Origin: JBMOUD01 sp049319665
Lineage (GTDB): Bacteria; Pseudomonadota; Gammaproteobacteria; Enterobacterales; Enterobacteriaceae
Length of the DNA stretch: 64,000 nt
Direction: 5' to 3'
Assembly: GCF_049319665.1 (NCBI RefSeq)
Contig: NZ_JBMOUD010000010.1
Location: 62,001 to 126,000 of the forward strand
A model generated the notes under the pieces. That model did not search any database. It was not told the DNA's origin and was given only the letters and a program-made list of their open reading frames with translations. Each line of letters begins with the position of its first letter. Position 1 is the first letter of the stretch. Of this stretch, positions 52,675 through 61,963 are shown piece after piece. The position numbers and the translations under genes are program-made.

Positions 52675-54906
52675 ATGGACAAATTTTTTTCATGGCGTGA
52701 ATTTCGTCATCAATGGTGGGGGATGCCAATCTGGTGTGCACTCATCCTTATCCCATTAGCGTCTTGGATGTCGCCGATGATAGATTTGCCTGACGGGCGA
52801 AACTATCTGATGTATCTGCCTTTAGCCGCCTGTGTCGCACTATTGATGGTGTTTGACTGGCGTGCATTTCCGGGAATTGCGCTGACACTCTTCTTGCGAT
52901 ATGACTTGCGGATTGGCGCAGAGATGGGGCTTTTCTTTACGTTAGTCTATCTGGCCGCCTTAGCGCTTACTTGGGGTGGCTACCGGTTGCAGATGCGTAC
53001 TCGTTGGTCAGCCTCTTTTGGGTTTGGCCGCATCTCATTACCGCGTTTTATCTGGACGGTTATTGTACTATCCGCCGGCTTTACTATCTTCCTGCAAATC
53101 ATTATCGAGCTAGGTTGGTTGCCTGCTTATCTCGGGATGGTGTCGCAGAATTATTTAACGTTGCGCACGTTACTCAATCTCCAATCTATTATTTTGGGGA
53201 CCACGCTGGCCGCGCCAATATTTTATATCGCTATTCGAATTTGCCGTAAACCGGCATATCTTCGCGTAGTGTTCATGAGAATGCGCCGCCAGCAGGCGGC
53301 GAGTACCACCGTTGCTGAGATTATCTTGTGGAGTATTCTGACTACGGCAATGATGCTATTGCTTTGTGTGCCAAATGTCTCCGAATCTTTTGAAAAAATA
53401 CTCCTTAACGATTATGCGCTTACGCTGCTTTTGCCGGTAATGATGTTTGCCGCTATGCGTTATGGTTATCACTTTATCAGTATTATTTGGTTTGCCTCGC
53501 TGATTACCCTATTTTTCAATTACCGGGCGTTTGTCAGTCAGCTAAATGTCGTAGATAACTTGCTATTTATCTCTGCATTAATGGTGGTATTTACGCAATG
53601 CCTGTTATTGATGTCGTCTATATCTTCTCGCCAGCGTATGTTGATGTATAAAATCAATACCGCGGCCTTACGAGACCCTGTTTTAGGGTTGCCCAATCTG
53701 CGGGCGTTTAGCCGGGATTTGGCGCGTTATCCTCGTTCTTTGGTCTGTTTTATGCGCGTATCTGAAATGGACGTGCTTAGCCGCAACTATGGTATGCAAT
53801 TGCGCATTCAGTTTAAACAACAGCTGGCGCTGGCGATCAAACCTAGCCTTAATGCTGGCGAAAATATTTATCACTTGCCCGGATATGACTTAGTGCTGCG
53901 GCTTAATTGTCATGAAAATGAGGTTAGGTTGGCGCAGTTGCAGCAGCACCTTAATGATTTTCGTTTGATTTGGAATGGGCTGCCTGTACATCCGAATATT
54001 GGCCTGTCTTATTGTGTTGTGCATCCGCCGGTTCAACATTTATCGATCCTGTTAGGGGAGTTGAGTGGTATCGCTGAAATATCTCTAACCACCGGCGTGC
54101 CTGAGTCAAACCGCAATAATCATAATCAGGTGCATGAGATAATAAAAACCAAGGTTCAGATCCTGCATAACATTCAACGCTCTCTGGACGAAGATAGTTT
54201 CATATTAATGGCGCAGCCTATTATCGGCGTACGCGGTGATAGTTATTACGAAGTTCTGCTGCGGATGAAAAACGAGCAGGGCGAAACGATTATGCCTAAT
54301 GACTTCTTCCCGGTTGTCCATGAGTTTGGCCTGTCTTATCAAATTGATATGTGGGTTTTGGAAAATACGCTTAAGTTTATGGATCAAAACCGTGAATCGT
54401 TGCCAAGTTTGCGTTTTGCTATCAACTTCTTACCCTCAACCTTATGCCGGCCAATGTTCAGCCGCGAGTTTAAAACGTTGATGCAAACCTATGGCATCGA
54501 ACCCTATCAAATCGTCATTGAGCTGACCGAGTCACACTTGCTGCAGGATTTAGGATACGCGGATAAAACCATGCGTGAGTTACGTAACTTTGGTTGTCGC
54601 GTGGCAATTGATGATTTCGGTACGGGTTATGCCACCTACGATCGCTTGAAAGCGATTGACGCGGATATTTTAAAAATAGACGGCAGTTTTGTTCGTAATA
54701 TGCTGACTAATCAACTCGATGCTTACATCATCAGCTCGATTTGTCAGGTTGCCAGAATGAAACGGATGTCAATTGTTGCCGAATATGTGGAGACCAAAGA
54801 GCAGATGGAGGCATTGCGCACTCAAGGGGTCGATTATATGCAGGGGTATTTACTCGGTGAACCACAGCCATTGGAGCAATTGTTAAAAAGGGAAGCCATC
54901 GTCTGA
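52675..54906 (+). CDS. pdeF: c-di-GMP phosphodiesterase PdeF (YfgF)
   Basis: The 743-residue protein matches E. coli YfgF in size and layout. A MASE1-type membrane domain fills about 1-320, a degenerate GGDEF follows (PGYDL in place of GGDEF, near residue 400), and an EAL domain runs from about 495. The EAL signature reads YYEVLLRM (EVL), and NFLPSTL, ELTES and DDFGTGYATYDRLKAIDADILKIDG follow, so the catalytic residues are present. It cleaves c-di-GMP. It is convergent with ppx. Confidence 0.94.
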   Translation: MDKFFSWREFRHQWWGMPIWCALILIPLASWMSPMIDLPDGRNYLMYLPLAACVALLMVFDWRAFPGIALTLFLRYDLRIGAEMGLFFTLVYLAALALTWGGYRLQMRTRWSASFGFGRISLPRFIWTVIVLSAGFTIFLQIIIELGWLPAYLGMVSQNYLTLRTLLNLQSIILGTTLAAPIFYIAIRICRKPAYLRVVFMRMRRQQAASTTVAEIILWSILTTAMMLLLCVPNVSESFEKILLNDYALTLLLPVMMFAAMRYGYHFISIIWFASLITLFFNYRAFVSQLNVVDNLLFISALMVVFTQCLLLMSSISSRQRMLMYKINTAALRDPVLGLPNLRAFSRDLARYPRSLVCFMRVSEMDVLSRNYGMQLRIQFKQQLALAIKPSLNAGENIYHLPGYDLVLRLNCHENEVRLAQLQQHLNDFRLIWNGLPVHPNIGLSYCVVHPPVQHLSILLGELSGIAEISLTTGVPESNRNNHNQVHEIIKTKVQILHNIQRSLDEDSFILMAQPIIGVRGDSYYEVLLRMKNEQGETIMPNDFFPVVHEFGLSYQIDMWVLENTLKFMDQNRESLPSLRFAINFLPSTLCRPMFSREFKTLMQTYGIEPYQIVIELTESHLLQDLGYADKTMRELRNFGCRVAIDDFGTGYATYDRLKAIDADILKIDGSFVRNMLTNQLDAYIISSICQVARMKRMSIVAEYVETKEQMEALRTQGVDYMQGYLLGEPQPLEQLLKREAIV

Positions 54907-54930
54907 CCGGGCTATATCGCCATATTTTTC

Positions 54931-54955
54931 CCCTTCCCAGGCCGCGGGAAGGGGG
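54931..54955. other. GC-rich hairpin between pdeF and ppx
   Basis: CCCCTTCCC pairs with GGGAAGGGG around AGGCCGC. No T run follows on either strand, so termination is uncertain, but it is placed where both convergent transcripts would end. Confidence 0.5.
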
Positions 54956-54968
54956 CGTTGAGGACGGC

Positions 54969-56510
54969 TTAAATGTCGTCGTCGATATCTTGTTCTTCCA
55001 GCATTAACTTCCAGCCAGTCACTGCATCCCAATAACTTTGCTCACGTTCAAAATCAAGCTGTACCAGGTTATTTTGTGCCAAATAACCGGTAGGGAAAAC
55101 TAACGTCCAGTGGGAGTCATCGGTATGCAAATGCAAGCTTTCAGGGCGTGTTGTTGATTGACGCTGATTGTTAAGCAGTGCACCGAGGCGTAGTAACTGA
55201 ATCAGCGGCAGATAATGTTTCTTTCTAAATAAGTTTAGCCGTGGCAGTTCATCAAGGCGGATGGCTTTACGGTGAAAACGCACCAGCGTTGCCAGCAGTG
55301 TTTGCTGTTCTTGGGTGAAGCCCGGCAAGTTGGAGTTTTGCAGAACATATGCCGAGTGGCGATGCAGCGCACTGTGATTAATACTCAACCCGACTTCATG
55401 CAACATGGCTGCCCATTTCAGCAGAGCACCTAGCTGTGGTTGCGCTAATTTAGGGTTTTGTTCTACCCATTGGGCATAGAGATTCTCGGTGGTATCGAGT
55501 ACGCGTTTAGCTTGCTCGCGGTCAATATTATAGTGGTCTGCCAGGCTTTTCGCAGTGCGGCTACGAATATCCTGATGGCGGAAACGACCTTCCATCTCAT
55601 ACAGCACACCTTCACGCAAAGCACCGTCAGAGAGACGGAGCTCTTTAATTGCCAAGGCATCAAATACACCACAAAGAATGGCCAGACCTGCGACAAATAC
55701 CGATTGGCGATCTTCTGCTAGTCCCGGCAGGCTTAATGAGCTGAAGTTTTTAAAGCCCATGACTTGCTCAACCAACATCTCTAAACGTTCCGGGGTGATT
55801 AGCCCGTCTTTCTCGCCCATTTCTACCAGCACTTCATGTGCGGCTTTAATGGTACCGGAAGCGCCCAATGCATATTGCCAGCCTTCAAGGCGATATTGCC
55901 AAGAGATGGTTTCCAACTTTTGCGCCGCCGCTAAGCGCGCACGTTTGAAATTATTACGGCTGATTTCACCCTGCGGGAAGAAGTATTGCGCGAAGCTGAC
56001 ACAACCCATTCGGCGGCTTTCGGCCAGTAATGGTTGGAAATCCTCACCAATGACTAACTCGGTAGAACCGCCACCGATATCAATCACTAACTTACGCCCC
56101 TTTTCTGGCTGCGTATGTTCAACGCCCATAAAAATTAAGCGCGCTTCTTCCTGACCGGAAATAATTTCGATTGGGTAGGGGATAACCTCGGCAGCACGCT
56201 GCAAAAAGGCTTCTGCATTGACGGCCTGGCGTAATGCGTGCGTACCGACAATGGTCACGTTATCGGCTGAGAAGCCTTGTAAGCGCTCGGCAAATAATGC
56301 CAGGCAATCTAGCCCTCGCTGCATCGCTTCTTCAGAGAGAACATTGTTACTGTCGAGTCCATCAGCCAGATGGACTCGTTGTTTCAAGCGGCCTAACACT
56401 TGAAGTGCACCGTTTACAACGCGAGCGATCACCATATGGAAACTGTTAGAGCCAAGATCAATGGCGGCAATTTCCTGTGGTTTAGTAGTTATCGTGCTAT
56501 TTAGCGGCAT
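54969..56510 (-). CDS. ppx: Exopolyphosphatase Ppx
   Basis: Started at ATG 56510 the product has 513 residues, the E. coli length. AAIDLGSNSFHMVIARVV is the phosphate-1 loop, GQEEARLIFMGVEHTQP follows, and VIDIGGGSTELVIGE is the phosphate-2 loop of the ASKHA fold. A C-terminal HD-like helical domain contains MLHEVGLSINHSALHRHSAYV. It hydrolyses polyphosphate from the ends. A longer frame to 56558 runs into an ERIC repeat and is unlikely. It lies downstream of ppk1, probably in the same operon. Confidence 0.96.
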   Translation of the reverse strand: MPLNSTITTKPQEIAAIDLGSNSFHMVIARVVNGALQVLGRLKQRVHLADGLDSNNVLSEEAMQRGLDCLALFAERLQGFSADNVTIVGTHALRQAVNAEAFLQRAAEVIPYPIEIISGQEEARLIFMGVEHTQPEKGRKLVIDIGGGSTELVIGEDFQPLLAESRRMGCVSFAQYFFPQGEISRNNFKRARLAAAQKLETISWQYRLEGWQYALGASGTIKAAHEVLVEMGEKDGLITPERLEMLVEQVMGFKNFSSLSLPGLAEDRQSVFVAGLAILCGVFDALAIKELRLSDGALREGVLYEMEGRFRHQDIRSRTAKSLADHYNIDREQAKRVLDTTENLYAQWVEQNPKLAQPQLGALLKWAAMLHEVGLSINHSALHRHSAYVLQNSNLPGFTQEQQTLLATLVRFHRKAIRLDELPRLNLFRKKHYLPLIQLLRLGALLNNQRQSTTRPESLHLHTDDSHWTLVFPTGYLAQNNLVQLDFEREQSYWDAVTGWKLMLEEQDIDDDI

Positions 56511-56546
56511 AAAAGTTAGTTGCTCCAAGGTATCAGGCCCGGTGGT

Positions 56547-56672
56547 TATACCCGTCATCCTTGAAGTTGCTTCTGCGTTGGCTGCGCTTGCTTACCCGAA
56601 TCACTTACGTGAGTAAGCTCATCGGGTGTGCGCTCTTGCCGCCTTGATGCAACTCCAATTATTTTGTGTATA
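56547..56672. repeat. ERIC element between ppk and ppx
   Basis: This 126-base palindromic element begins TATACCCGTCATCCTTGAAG and ends CCAATTATTTTGTGTATA. It contains the GTAAGCTCATCGGG core. It starts two bases after the ppk stop and will be transcribed in the ppk-ppx mRNA, where it can fold into a long hairpin. Confidence 0.88.
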
Positions 56673-56674
56673 AG

Positions 56675-58741
56675 TTATTTTTTATTATCGAGTTCAAAGT
56701 TTTTTAAATAATCGTACACCGCGAGTTGTGCGCGAACCTTGCGGCGATTTCCGCGTGGAACATAGCGATTACTGAGCTCTTTATCAAGATATCGTGCTTT
56801 CACCGTATCACTGAACTGGATATTCAGCAGATCCAGGACACGCTGTTTTAAGCGTGGATCGAGTAGCGCTACTGCGACTTCGATACGGTAATCAATGTTT
56901 CGAGTCATCCAGTCGGCAGAAGAGAGAAATACCTTCTGGTCGCCTTTGTTTTCAAAAACATAAACCCGGTCATGTTCCAGGAACCGGTCAACGATACTGG
57001 TTACCTGAATATTTTCACTCACACCAGGTAAACCTGGCACCAGAGAACACATGCCGCGGATCAGCATACGAATTTTTACGCCAGCATTAGAGGCAGAATA
57101 CAAACGATCTATCAGCCCCTTATCGACCAAATTATTGATCTTAAGTGTAATCCCCGCACTTTCCCCGGCTTGTGCATTGGCTATCTCTTGATCAATCAAG
57201 TCATAGAGCATGTTGCGCGAGTTTTGTGGTGAAACCATCAAATGCTCAAAGGTCACCGGGCGATATGGGTTTTCAATAAAGTTAAATACCCGGCGTACTT
57301 CATTGGTGATGCGTGAATCGGCAGTCAACAACGAATAGTCGGTATAAATACGCGCCGTTTTCTCATTAAAATTGCCGGTCCCAATATGAGCATAGCGGAC
57401 AATTTCCTCACCTTCACGGCGAGAGATAAGAAACAGTTTGGCGTGAATTTTTAAACCCGGCGCGGAGAAGATAACGTGTACGCCTGCTTCGGTCAGACGC
57501 TTGGCCCAATGGATATTAGCCTCTTCGTCAAAGCGCGCCTGTAGTTCGACGACCACGGTGACTTTTTTGCCATTGTGCGCAGCATGAATCATCGATTCGA
57601 TAATGCGTGAGTCTTTGGCTACCCGATAAATATTAATCTTGATTGAGAGGACGTTAGGATCAAATGCCGCCTGGCGTAATAGTTCCAATACGTGCTCAAA
57701 GGTGTAATACGGGTAATAAAGCAGAACATCTTGCTCCCGGATTGCTGCAAAGCCATTGCGGAAATTATCAAACCACAGGTGGCGCAGGCGTGGCATCGGC
57801 TGATTGACCATATTGGCCTTACCGACGTTCGGGAAGCTGATAAAGTCTTTGAAGTTATGGTAGCGCCCGCCTGGGATCACCGAATCGTAATTCGATATGC
57901 CCAGCTTACCGCGAAGCAACTCCACCATCTCGTCTGGCATATCACGTTGATAAACAAAACGCACCGGCTCGGCGGTGAGACGCTGTTTTAGACTCGATGA
58001 CATCAATTCCAGCAGGCTCGACTCCATTTCTGTCACCAAATCGTATTCGGCGTCGCGGGTCATCTTCATCGAGTAGGCATTGAGCGTATCGTAATCGAAG
58101 AAGCCTTTAAAAATATCGTCCAGGCAATAACGTAGGATGTTATCGAGCAAGATCATCGGTTTGCGGCGGCGCGGTGCTTCTGGCGGTAAATTGACAAAGC
58201 GTGGCACCTTATCCGATGGGATCTCTAGCAGCGCGTAATCTTTTTGCTCGCCGCGGATAATCTCGACAGCCAGGTAGGTATAGTCATCCTTAAGAAACTG
58301 CACCAGATTGGTTTCGTGGTTAATAAGAATGGGAGTAATAAACTGACGGAGGTGCTGTTTGAAATACTGACGCAACCACTCTTGTTGGTTTTCAGAAACT
58401 TGGCGCTCGTTAATCAGGAAAATCTGGTTACGTGCCATTTCCAGCAGCAGATCGTTATAGAGGGTGTCAAATTCCTGATCGATGCGGAGTACTTTGGCTT
58501 GAATTTTTTTCAGTAAATGGCGTGACGCACCGAGAAAACCTTGTTCTTCGCTGATTAAAATACGGCGTTTGAGGTCGGCGAAGCGGACCTTATAGAATTC
58601 ATCAAGGTTATTAGAGTAAATACCCAGAAAGCGCATACGTTCAATAAGGGGATTGCTTTTGTCTGCTGCTTCTTGCAGCACCCGTTCATTGAATGAAAGC
58701 CAGCTCAGTTCTTTTTCAATGTATATCTTTTCCTGACCCAT
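56675..58741 (-). CDS. ppk1: Polyphosphate kinase 1
   Basis: The ATG at 58741 gives 688 residues, as in E. coli. Domains are: N (EKELSWLSFNERVLQEA), H (LRQFITPILINHE), then the two phospholipase-D-like C domains. The catalytic histidine motif is LKIHAKLFLISRR, followed by RYAHIGTGNFNEKTARIYTD. The enzyme reversibly makes polyphosphate from ATP. An in-frame start at 58756 adds five residues. It heads the ppk-ppx operon. I could not find a full Pho box upstream by eye. Confidence 0.97.
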   Translation of the reverse strand: MGQEKIYIEKELSWLSFNERVLQEAADKSNPLIERMRFLGIYSNNLDEFYKVRFADLKRRILISEEQGFLGASRHLLKKIQAKVLRIDQEFDTLYNDLLLEMARNQIFLINERQVSENQQEWLRQYFKQHLRQFITPILINHETNLVQFLKDDYTYLAVEIIRGEQKDYALLEIPSDKVPRFVNLPPEAPRRRKPMILLDNILRYCLDDIFKGFFDYDTLNAYSMKMTRDAEYDLVTEMESSLLELMSSSLKQRLTAEPVRFVYQRDMPDEMVELLRGKLGISNYDSVIPGGRYHNFKDFISFPNVGKANMVNQPMPRLRHLWFDNFRNGFAAIREQDVLLYYPYYTFEHVLELLRQAAFDPNVLSIKINIYRVAKDSRIIESMIHAAHNGKKVTVVVELQARFDEEANIHWAKRLTEAGVHVIFSAPGLKIHAKLFLISRREGEEIVRYAHIGTGNFNEKTARIYTDYSLLTADSRITNEVRRVFNFIENPYRPVTFEHLMVSPQNSRNMLYDLIDQEIANAQAGESAGITLKINNLVDKGLIDRLYSASNAGVKIRMLIRGMCSLVPGLPGVSENIQVTSIVDRFLEHDRVYVFENKGDQKVFLSSADWMTRNIDYRIEVAVALLDPRLKQRVLDLLNIQFSDTVKARYLDKELSNRYVPRGNRRKVRAQLAVYDYLKNFELDNKK

Positions 58742-59024
58742 TTTCACTCCGTTCATTCATTTTGAAACCTGCCCCATTAGGCAGTTGAGCTATTTTTGTG
58801 TCTTGGCAACTGGCATTGACTCTAATGGGGAGTAGCTAATTTAGGGGCCTATTGTCCACTAGCATTATTGCGAAAGATTGACAGTAAAGTCCAATAGATA
58901 TCAGTACTAAGCATGACATAATTTATAAAGGGGAACTGCTTGGAAAATAACAGTATTTAGTGGTTTTTTTCGCCGTTATTTTTGCAGGGGCAGCGGCAAA
59001 CTGCCTCTTGCAATCGCCCTCGTC

Positions 59025-59069
59025 ACACATCAAGTTGCGGAATTGCCGCCCACCTGCAACTTGATGTGT
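59025..59069. repeat. Perfect 14-bp inverted repeat between ppk and speG
   Basis: ACACATCAAGTTGC (59025-59038) and GCAACTTGATGTGT (59056-59069) pair perfectly around a 17-base loop. No T run follows. The arms share CAAGTTGC/GCAACTTG with ERIC ends, so this may be a related but shorter repeat. The rest of 58742-59119 is the ppk promoter region. Confidence 0.7.
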
Positions 59070-59119
59070 CTTGATAATATTGGCTGGGGCGATGAATAAA
59101 TTATCTAATGCCAGATAAA

Positions 59120-59695
59120 TCAGACGGTGCCTGCACCAATAGCGGTAACGGCGGGCGTTTGCGCCACATTGGTTTTATACATCGTCAGGAACTGTGGTTG
59201 GAAAATACACATGCGGATCACGCTACGATATTCACCATTAACAAAGAATTCGTTTTTCAACTCAGCTTCGACTTCAAAACCGAGTTTGGTGTAGATATGA
59301 ATCGCTTTGTCATTCTCTTTATCAACAATCAGATAAAGTTTGTATAAATTGAGCACTGAGAAGGCGTAATCCATCGCCATCTTCGCCGATTCCACGGCAT
59401 AGCCTTGGCCCTGATGGCCGGGGTCGATGATTATCTGAAACTCGGCACGGCGGTGAATATGATCAATCTCAACGAGTTCAACCAAACCACGGCGGGTTTG
59501 TTCTGACTCGACAATAAAGCGACGCTCGCTCTGATCGTGAATATGTTTATCGTAGAGGTCCTCCAACTCAACAAACGCTTCGTAAGGTTCTTCGAACCAG
59601 TAACGCATTACGCTAGCGTTATTATTGAGGCGGTGAACAAATGCCAGATCGTCTCGTTCCAATGGACGTAATCTAACAAGGGCGTTGCTGGACAT
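59120..59695 (-). CDS. speG: Spermidine N1-acetyltransferase SpeG
   Basis: This 191-residue GNAT has VRLRPLERDDLAFVHRLNNNASVMRYWFEEPYEAF at the start, FIVESEQTRRGLVELVEIDHIHRRAEFQIIIDPGHQGQGYA as the acetyl-CoA and allosteric spermine region, and LNLYKLYLIVDKENDKAIHIYTKLGFEVEAELKNEFF. These match E. coli SpeG closely. It acetylates spermidine and spermine to limit toxicity. Here it lies between purN and ppk, which are neighbours in E. coli. Confidence 0.95.
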   Translation of the reverse strand: MSSNALVRLRPLERDDLAFVHRLNNNASVMRYWFEEPYEAFVELEDLYDKHIHDQSERRFIVESEQTRRGLVELVEIDHIHRRAEFQIIIDPGHQGQGYAVESAKMAMDYAFSVLNLYKLYLIVDKENDKAIHIYTKLGFEVEAELKNEFFVNGEYRSVIRMCIFQPQFLTMYKTNVAQTPAVTAIGAGTV

Positions 59696-59789
59696 GGGGG
59701 ATCCTTAATGTTCCATTTTGATTAATTTTTGCAGCATAAAAGATTGCTCGCTGAAGAGGGCACTAATTTAACATATTTCGCGTTTTTTT

Positions 59790-59819
59790 CGTACAAAAAA
59801 GCCGACGCAAAGGTCGGCT
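59790..59819 (-). terminator. Terminator of purMN
   Basis: AGCCGAC (59800-59806) pairs with GTCGGCT (59813-59819) around GCAAAG. On the minus strand it is followed by TTTTTTGTACG, 25 bases past the purN stop. Confidence 0.85.
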
Positions 59820-59844
59820 CTTGAAATATCTACTGTGGCTTGGC

Positions 59845-60483
59845 TCAATCTGCGGCGTAACCTTGCTCTGGTAAAGTTTGGCCATCTAATACCGCTTGTC
59901 CATCGCGCATGATCAATCGACCGTCAACAAACCAACTGACTACCAGAGGATAAATGTTGTATTCCTGCGTCTGCACGCGGGCTTGCAACTCTTCTATGTT
60001 GTCTTCGGCAAACACCGGGACTTTGGCTTGTAAAATGACCGGGCCGCCGTCTAGCTGCTCAGTGACAAAATGCACCGACGTACCGTGGACCTCATCCTGA
60101 TTCTCAATCGCCTGACGGTGAGTGTGTAAACCGGGATATTTTGGCAGCAGGGAAGGGTGGATATTGAGCATTCGTCCCGCGTAGTGCTTAACGAACTCTG
60201 GACTGAGAATACGCATATAGCCGGCCAGTACCACTAAATCTGGCTGGTAAGCATCAATAGCCTGCGCTAAAGCGGCATCAAATGATGCACGGTCAGTGAA
60301 AGCTTTGGCATCTAACGAATCGGCGGGGATCCCCGCCGATTGTGCGCGTTCTAAGGCATAGGCATCGGCTTTGTTACTAAACACAGCAACGAGTTTTGCA
60401 GCAATACGTCCCTGCTGGCAGGCATCGATCAGCACTTGGAGATTACTCCCTGCGCCGGACACCAAGACCACAATCCTTTTCAT
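59845..60483 (-). CDS. purN: Phosphoribosylglycinamide formyltransferase PurN
   Basis: With the start at 60483 the product is 212 residues as in E. coli. MKRIVVLVSGAGSNLQVLID binds the ribonucleotide, and VLAGYMRILSPEFV and LNIHPSLLPKYPGLHTHRQAI carry the catalytic Asn and His. GTSVHFVTEQLDGGPVILQ carries the catalytic aspartate. It adds formyl from 10-formyl-THF to GAR in purine synthesis. It follows purM by about 47 bases in one operon under PurR. Confidence 0.96.
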   Translation of the reverse strand: MKRIVVLVSGAGSNLQVLIDACQQGRIAAKLVAVFSNKADAYALERAQSAGIPADSLDAKAFTDRASFDAALAQAIDAYQPDLVVLAGYMRILSPEFVKHYAGRMLNIHPSLLPKYPGLHTHRQAIENQDEVHGTSVHFVTEQLDGGPVILQAKVPVFAEDNIEELQARVQTQEYNIYPLVVSWFVDGRLIMRDGQAVLDGQTLPEQGYAAD

Positions 60484-60530
60484 CTTTGCACCTATCAAGC
60501 TTAAATGATTAACCCGAACGCTGACTTAAT

Positions 60531-61568
60531 TTAGTTAATAACGACGCGCTGCTCGGAATCGGAAGCTTTGATACTACCGATTTTCCAGGCTTTTTCACCC
60601 TGTGCGTTCAACAGCGCAATGGCTTCATCAACCAGCGCTGCTGGCAGTGCAATCACCATACCAACGCCACAGTTAAAGGTGCGGTACATTTCGTGGCTGC
60701 TGACGTTGCCCGCTTGCTGCAACCAGGTGAACACGTCCGGCCATTTCCAGCTAGATTCATCAATCACTGCTTGGGTATTGTCTGGCAGTACGCGCGGGAT
60801 ATTTTCCCAGAAGCCGCCGCCGGTCAAGTGAGCAATAGCGTGAACTTCTACGTTTTCAATCAGGTTAAGGATTGATTTGACATAGATTTTAGTTGGTTCA
60901 AGCAGGTGGTCGGCCAGCGGTTTACCTGCCAGGTCGGTAGTCAGCGGATCGGTATTGCTGACTTCCAGAATTTTGCGTACCAGCGAGTAGCCGTTAGAGT
61001 GTGGGCCACTTGCACCTAGTGCAATCAGCACGTCGCCATCCTGAACTTTGCTGCCGTCGATAATTTCTGATTTTTCAACCACACCGACACAAAAACCAGC
61101 GACGTCGTAATCATCGCCGTGGTACATGCCTGGCATTTCGGCAGTTTCACCACCGACCAGCGCACATCCAGATTGTTTACAGCCTTCAGCGATACCGGTA
61201 ATTACACTGGCGGCAGTATCCACGTCCAGTTTGCCGGTTGCGAAGTAATCGAGGAAGAACAAAGGCTCAGCGCCTTGTACCACCAAGTCATTGACGCACA
61301 TTGCGACCAAATCGATACCGATAGTATCGTGGCGTTTTAAATCCATCGCCAGACGCAGCTTAGTGCCAACGCCGTCGGTCCCCGAAACCAGAATCGGTTC
61401 ACGATATTTTTGCGGCAGCGCGCACAGGGCACCAAAACCACCCAGTCCGCCCATGACTTCTGGACGACGAGTCTGTTTTACTACACCTTTAATGCGGTCT
61501 ACCAATGCGTTACCTGCATCGATATCCACACCTGCGTCTTTATAGCTGAGAGAGGTTTTGTCGGTCAC
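60531..61568 (-). CDS. purM: Phosphoribosylformylglycinamidine cyclo-ligase PurM
   Basis: The GTG at 61568, with GGGGAA before it, gives 345 residues, the E. coli length and same N-terminus (TDKTSLSYKDAGVDIDAGNALVDRIKGVVK). MGGLGGFGALCALP, SGTDGVGTKLRLA and LTGGGFWENIPRVLP are AIR synthetase hallmarks. It closes the imidazole ring of purines with ATP. The frame stays open to 61730, but that part carries the PurR box and repeat DNA and is leader, not protein. Confidence 0.96.
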   Translation of the reverse strand: MTDKTSLSYKDAGVDIDAGNALVDRIKGVVKQTRRPEVMGGLGGFGALCALPQKYREPILVSGTDGVGTKLRLAMDLKRHDTIGIDLVAMCVNDLVVQGAEPLFFLDYFATGKLDVDTAASVITGIAEGCKQSGCALVGGETAEMPGMYHGDDYDVAGFCVGVVEKSEIIDGSKVQDGDVLIALGASGPHSNGYSLVRKILEVSNTDPLTTDLAGKPLADHLLEPTKIYVKSILNLIENVEVHAIAHLTGGGFWENIPRVLPDNTQAVIDESSWKWPDVFTWLQQAGNVSSHEMYRTFNCGVGMVIALPAALVDEAIALLNAQGEKAWKIGSIKASDSEQRVVIN

Positions 61569-61634
61569 TGCGAATTCCCCACGGCGGTTTGCGATTTGTG
61601 GTTGTAGAATGAAGCGCGGCAATTCTAGCAGTCT

Positions 61635-61650
61635 AGGCAAACGTTTGCGA
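61635..61650 (-). promoter_or_regulatory. PurR operator of purMN
   Basis: AGGCAAACGTTTGCGA contains the perfect core GCAAACGTTTGC (61637-61648) of the PurR consensus ACGCAAACGTTTGCGT. It lies about 67 bases upstream of the purM GTG, as in E. coli. PurR with hypoxanthine or guanine should repress purMN. Confidence 0.9.
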
Positions 61651-61685
61651 GTGGCATTATTCCTTACAACCAACATTTCACCGTA

Positions 61686-61812
61686 TATACCCGTCATACT
61701 TGAAGTTGCTTCTGCGTTGGCTACGCTCACTTACCCGAATCACTTACCCGCGTAAGCTCATCGGGATGCGTTCCCTTGCCGCCTTGAGGCAACGTCAATT
61801 ATTTTGGGTATA
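61686..61812. repeat. Full-length ERIC element between purM and upp
   Basis: A 127-base palindromic element begins TATACCCGTCATACTTGAAG and ends TCAATTATTTTGGGTATA, with CTCACTTACCCGAATCAC and CGTAAGCTCATCGGG in the middle. Its length is that of canonical ERIC. It separates the divergent purM and upp promoters. Confidence 0.92.
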
Positions 61813-61963
61813 TAATACTTTGATAGCGTCTTTTTTAATCAAAATTAGCCCTTGCTTTGATCTCGATCCTAATCCGTTGGGCTATTGGCGGTGGCGTTCG
61901 AAAAAAAAGGCGTTATAATCTCGCGATTTTTTTTAGCCAACACCCACCTTAGGAGAAATAAAA

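Noticed and set aside
55678..56154. 158-codon frame antisense to ppx
   Set aside because: The ppx gene is unambiguous; the antisense product is low-complexity and serine/proline-rich.
58742..59000. Pho box upstream of ppk1
   Set aside because: Only a single CTGTCA-like half site could be found by eye; not enough to call.
61569..61730. 54-residue N-terminal extension of PurM
   Set aside because: It covers the PurR operator and repeat DNA; the GTG start at 61568 gives the normal 345-residue enzyme.
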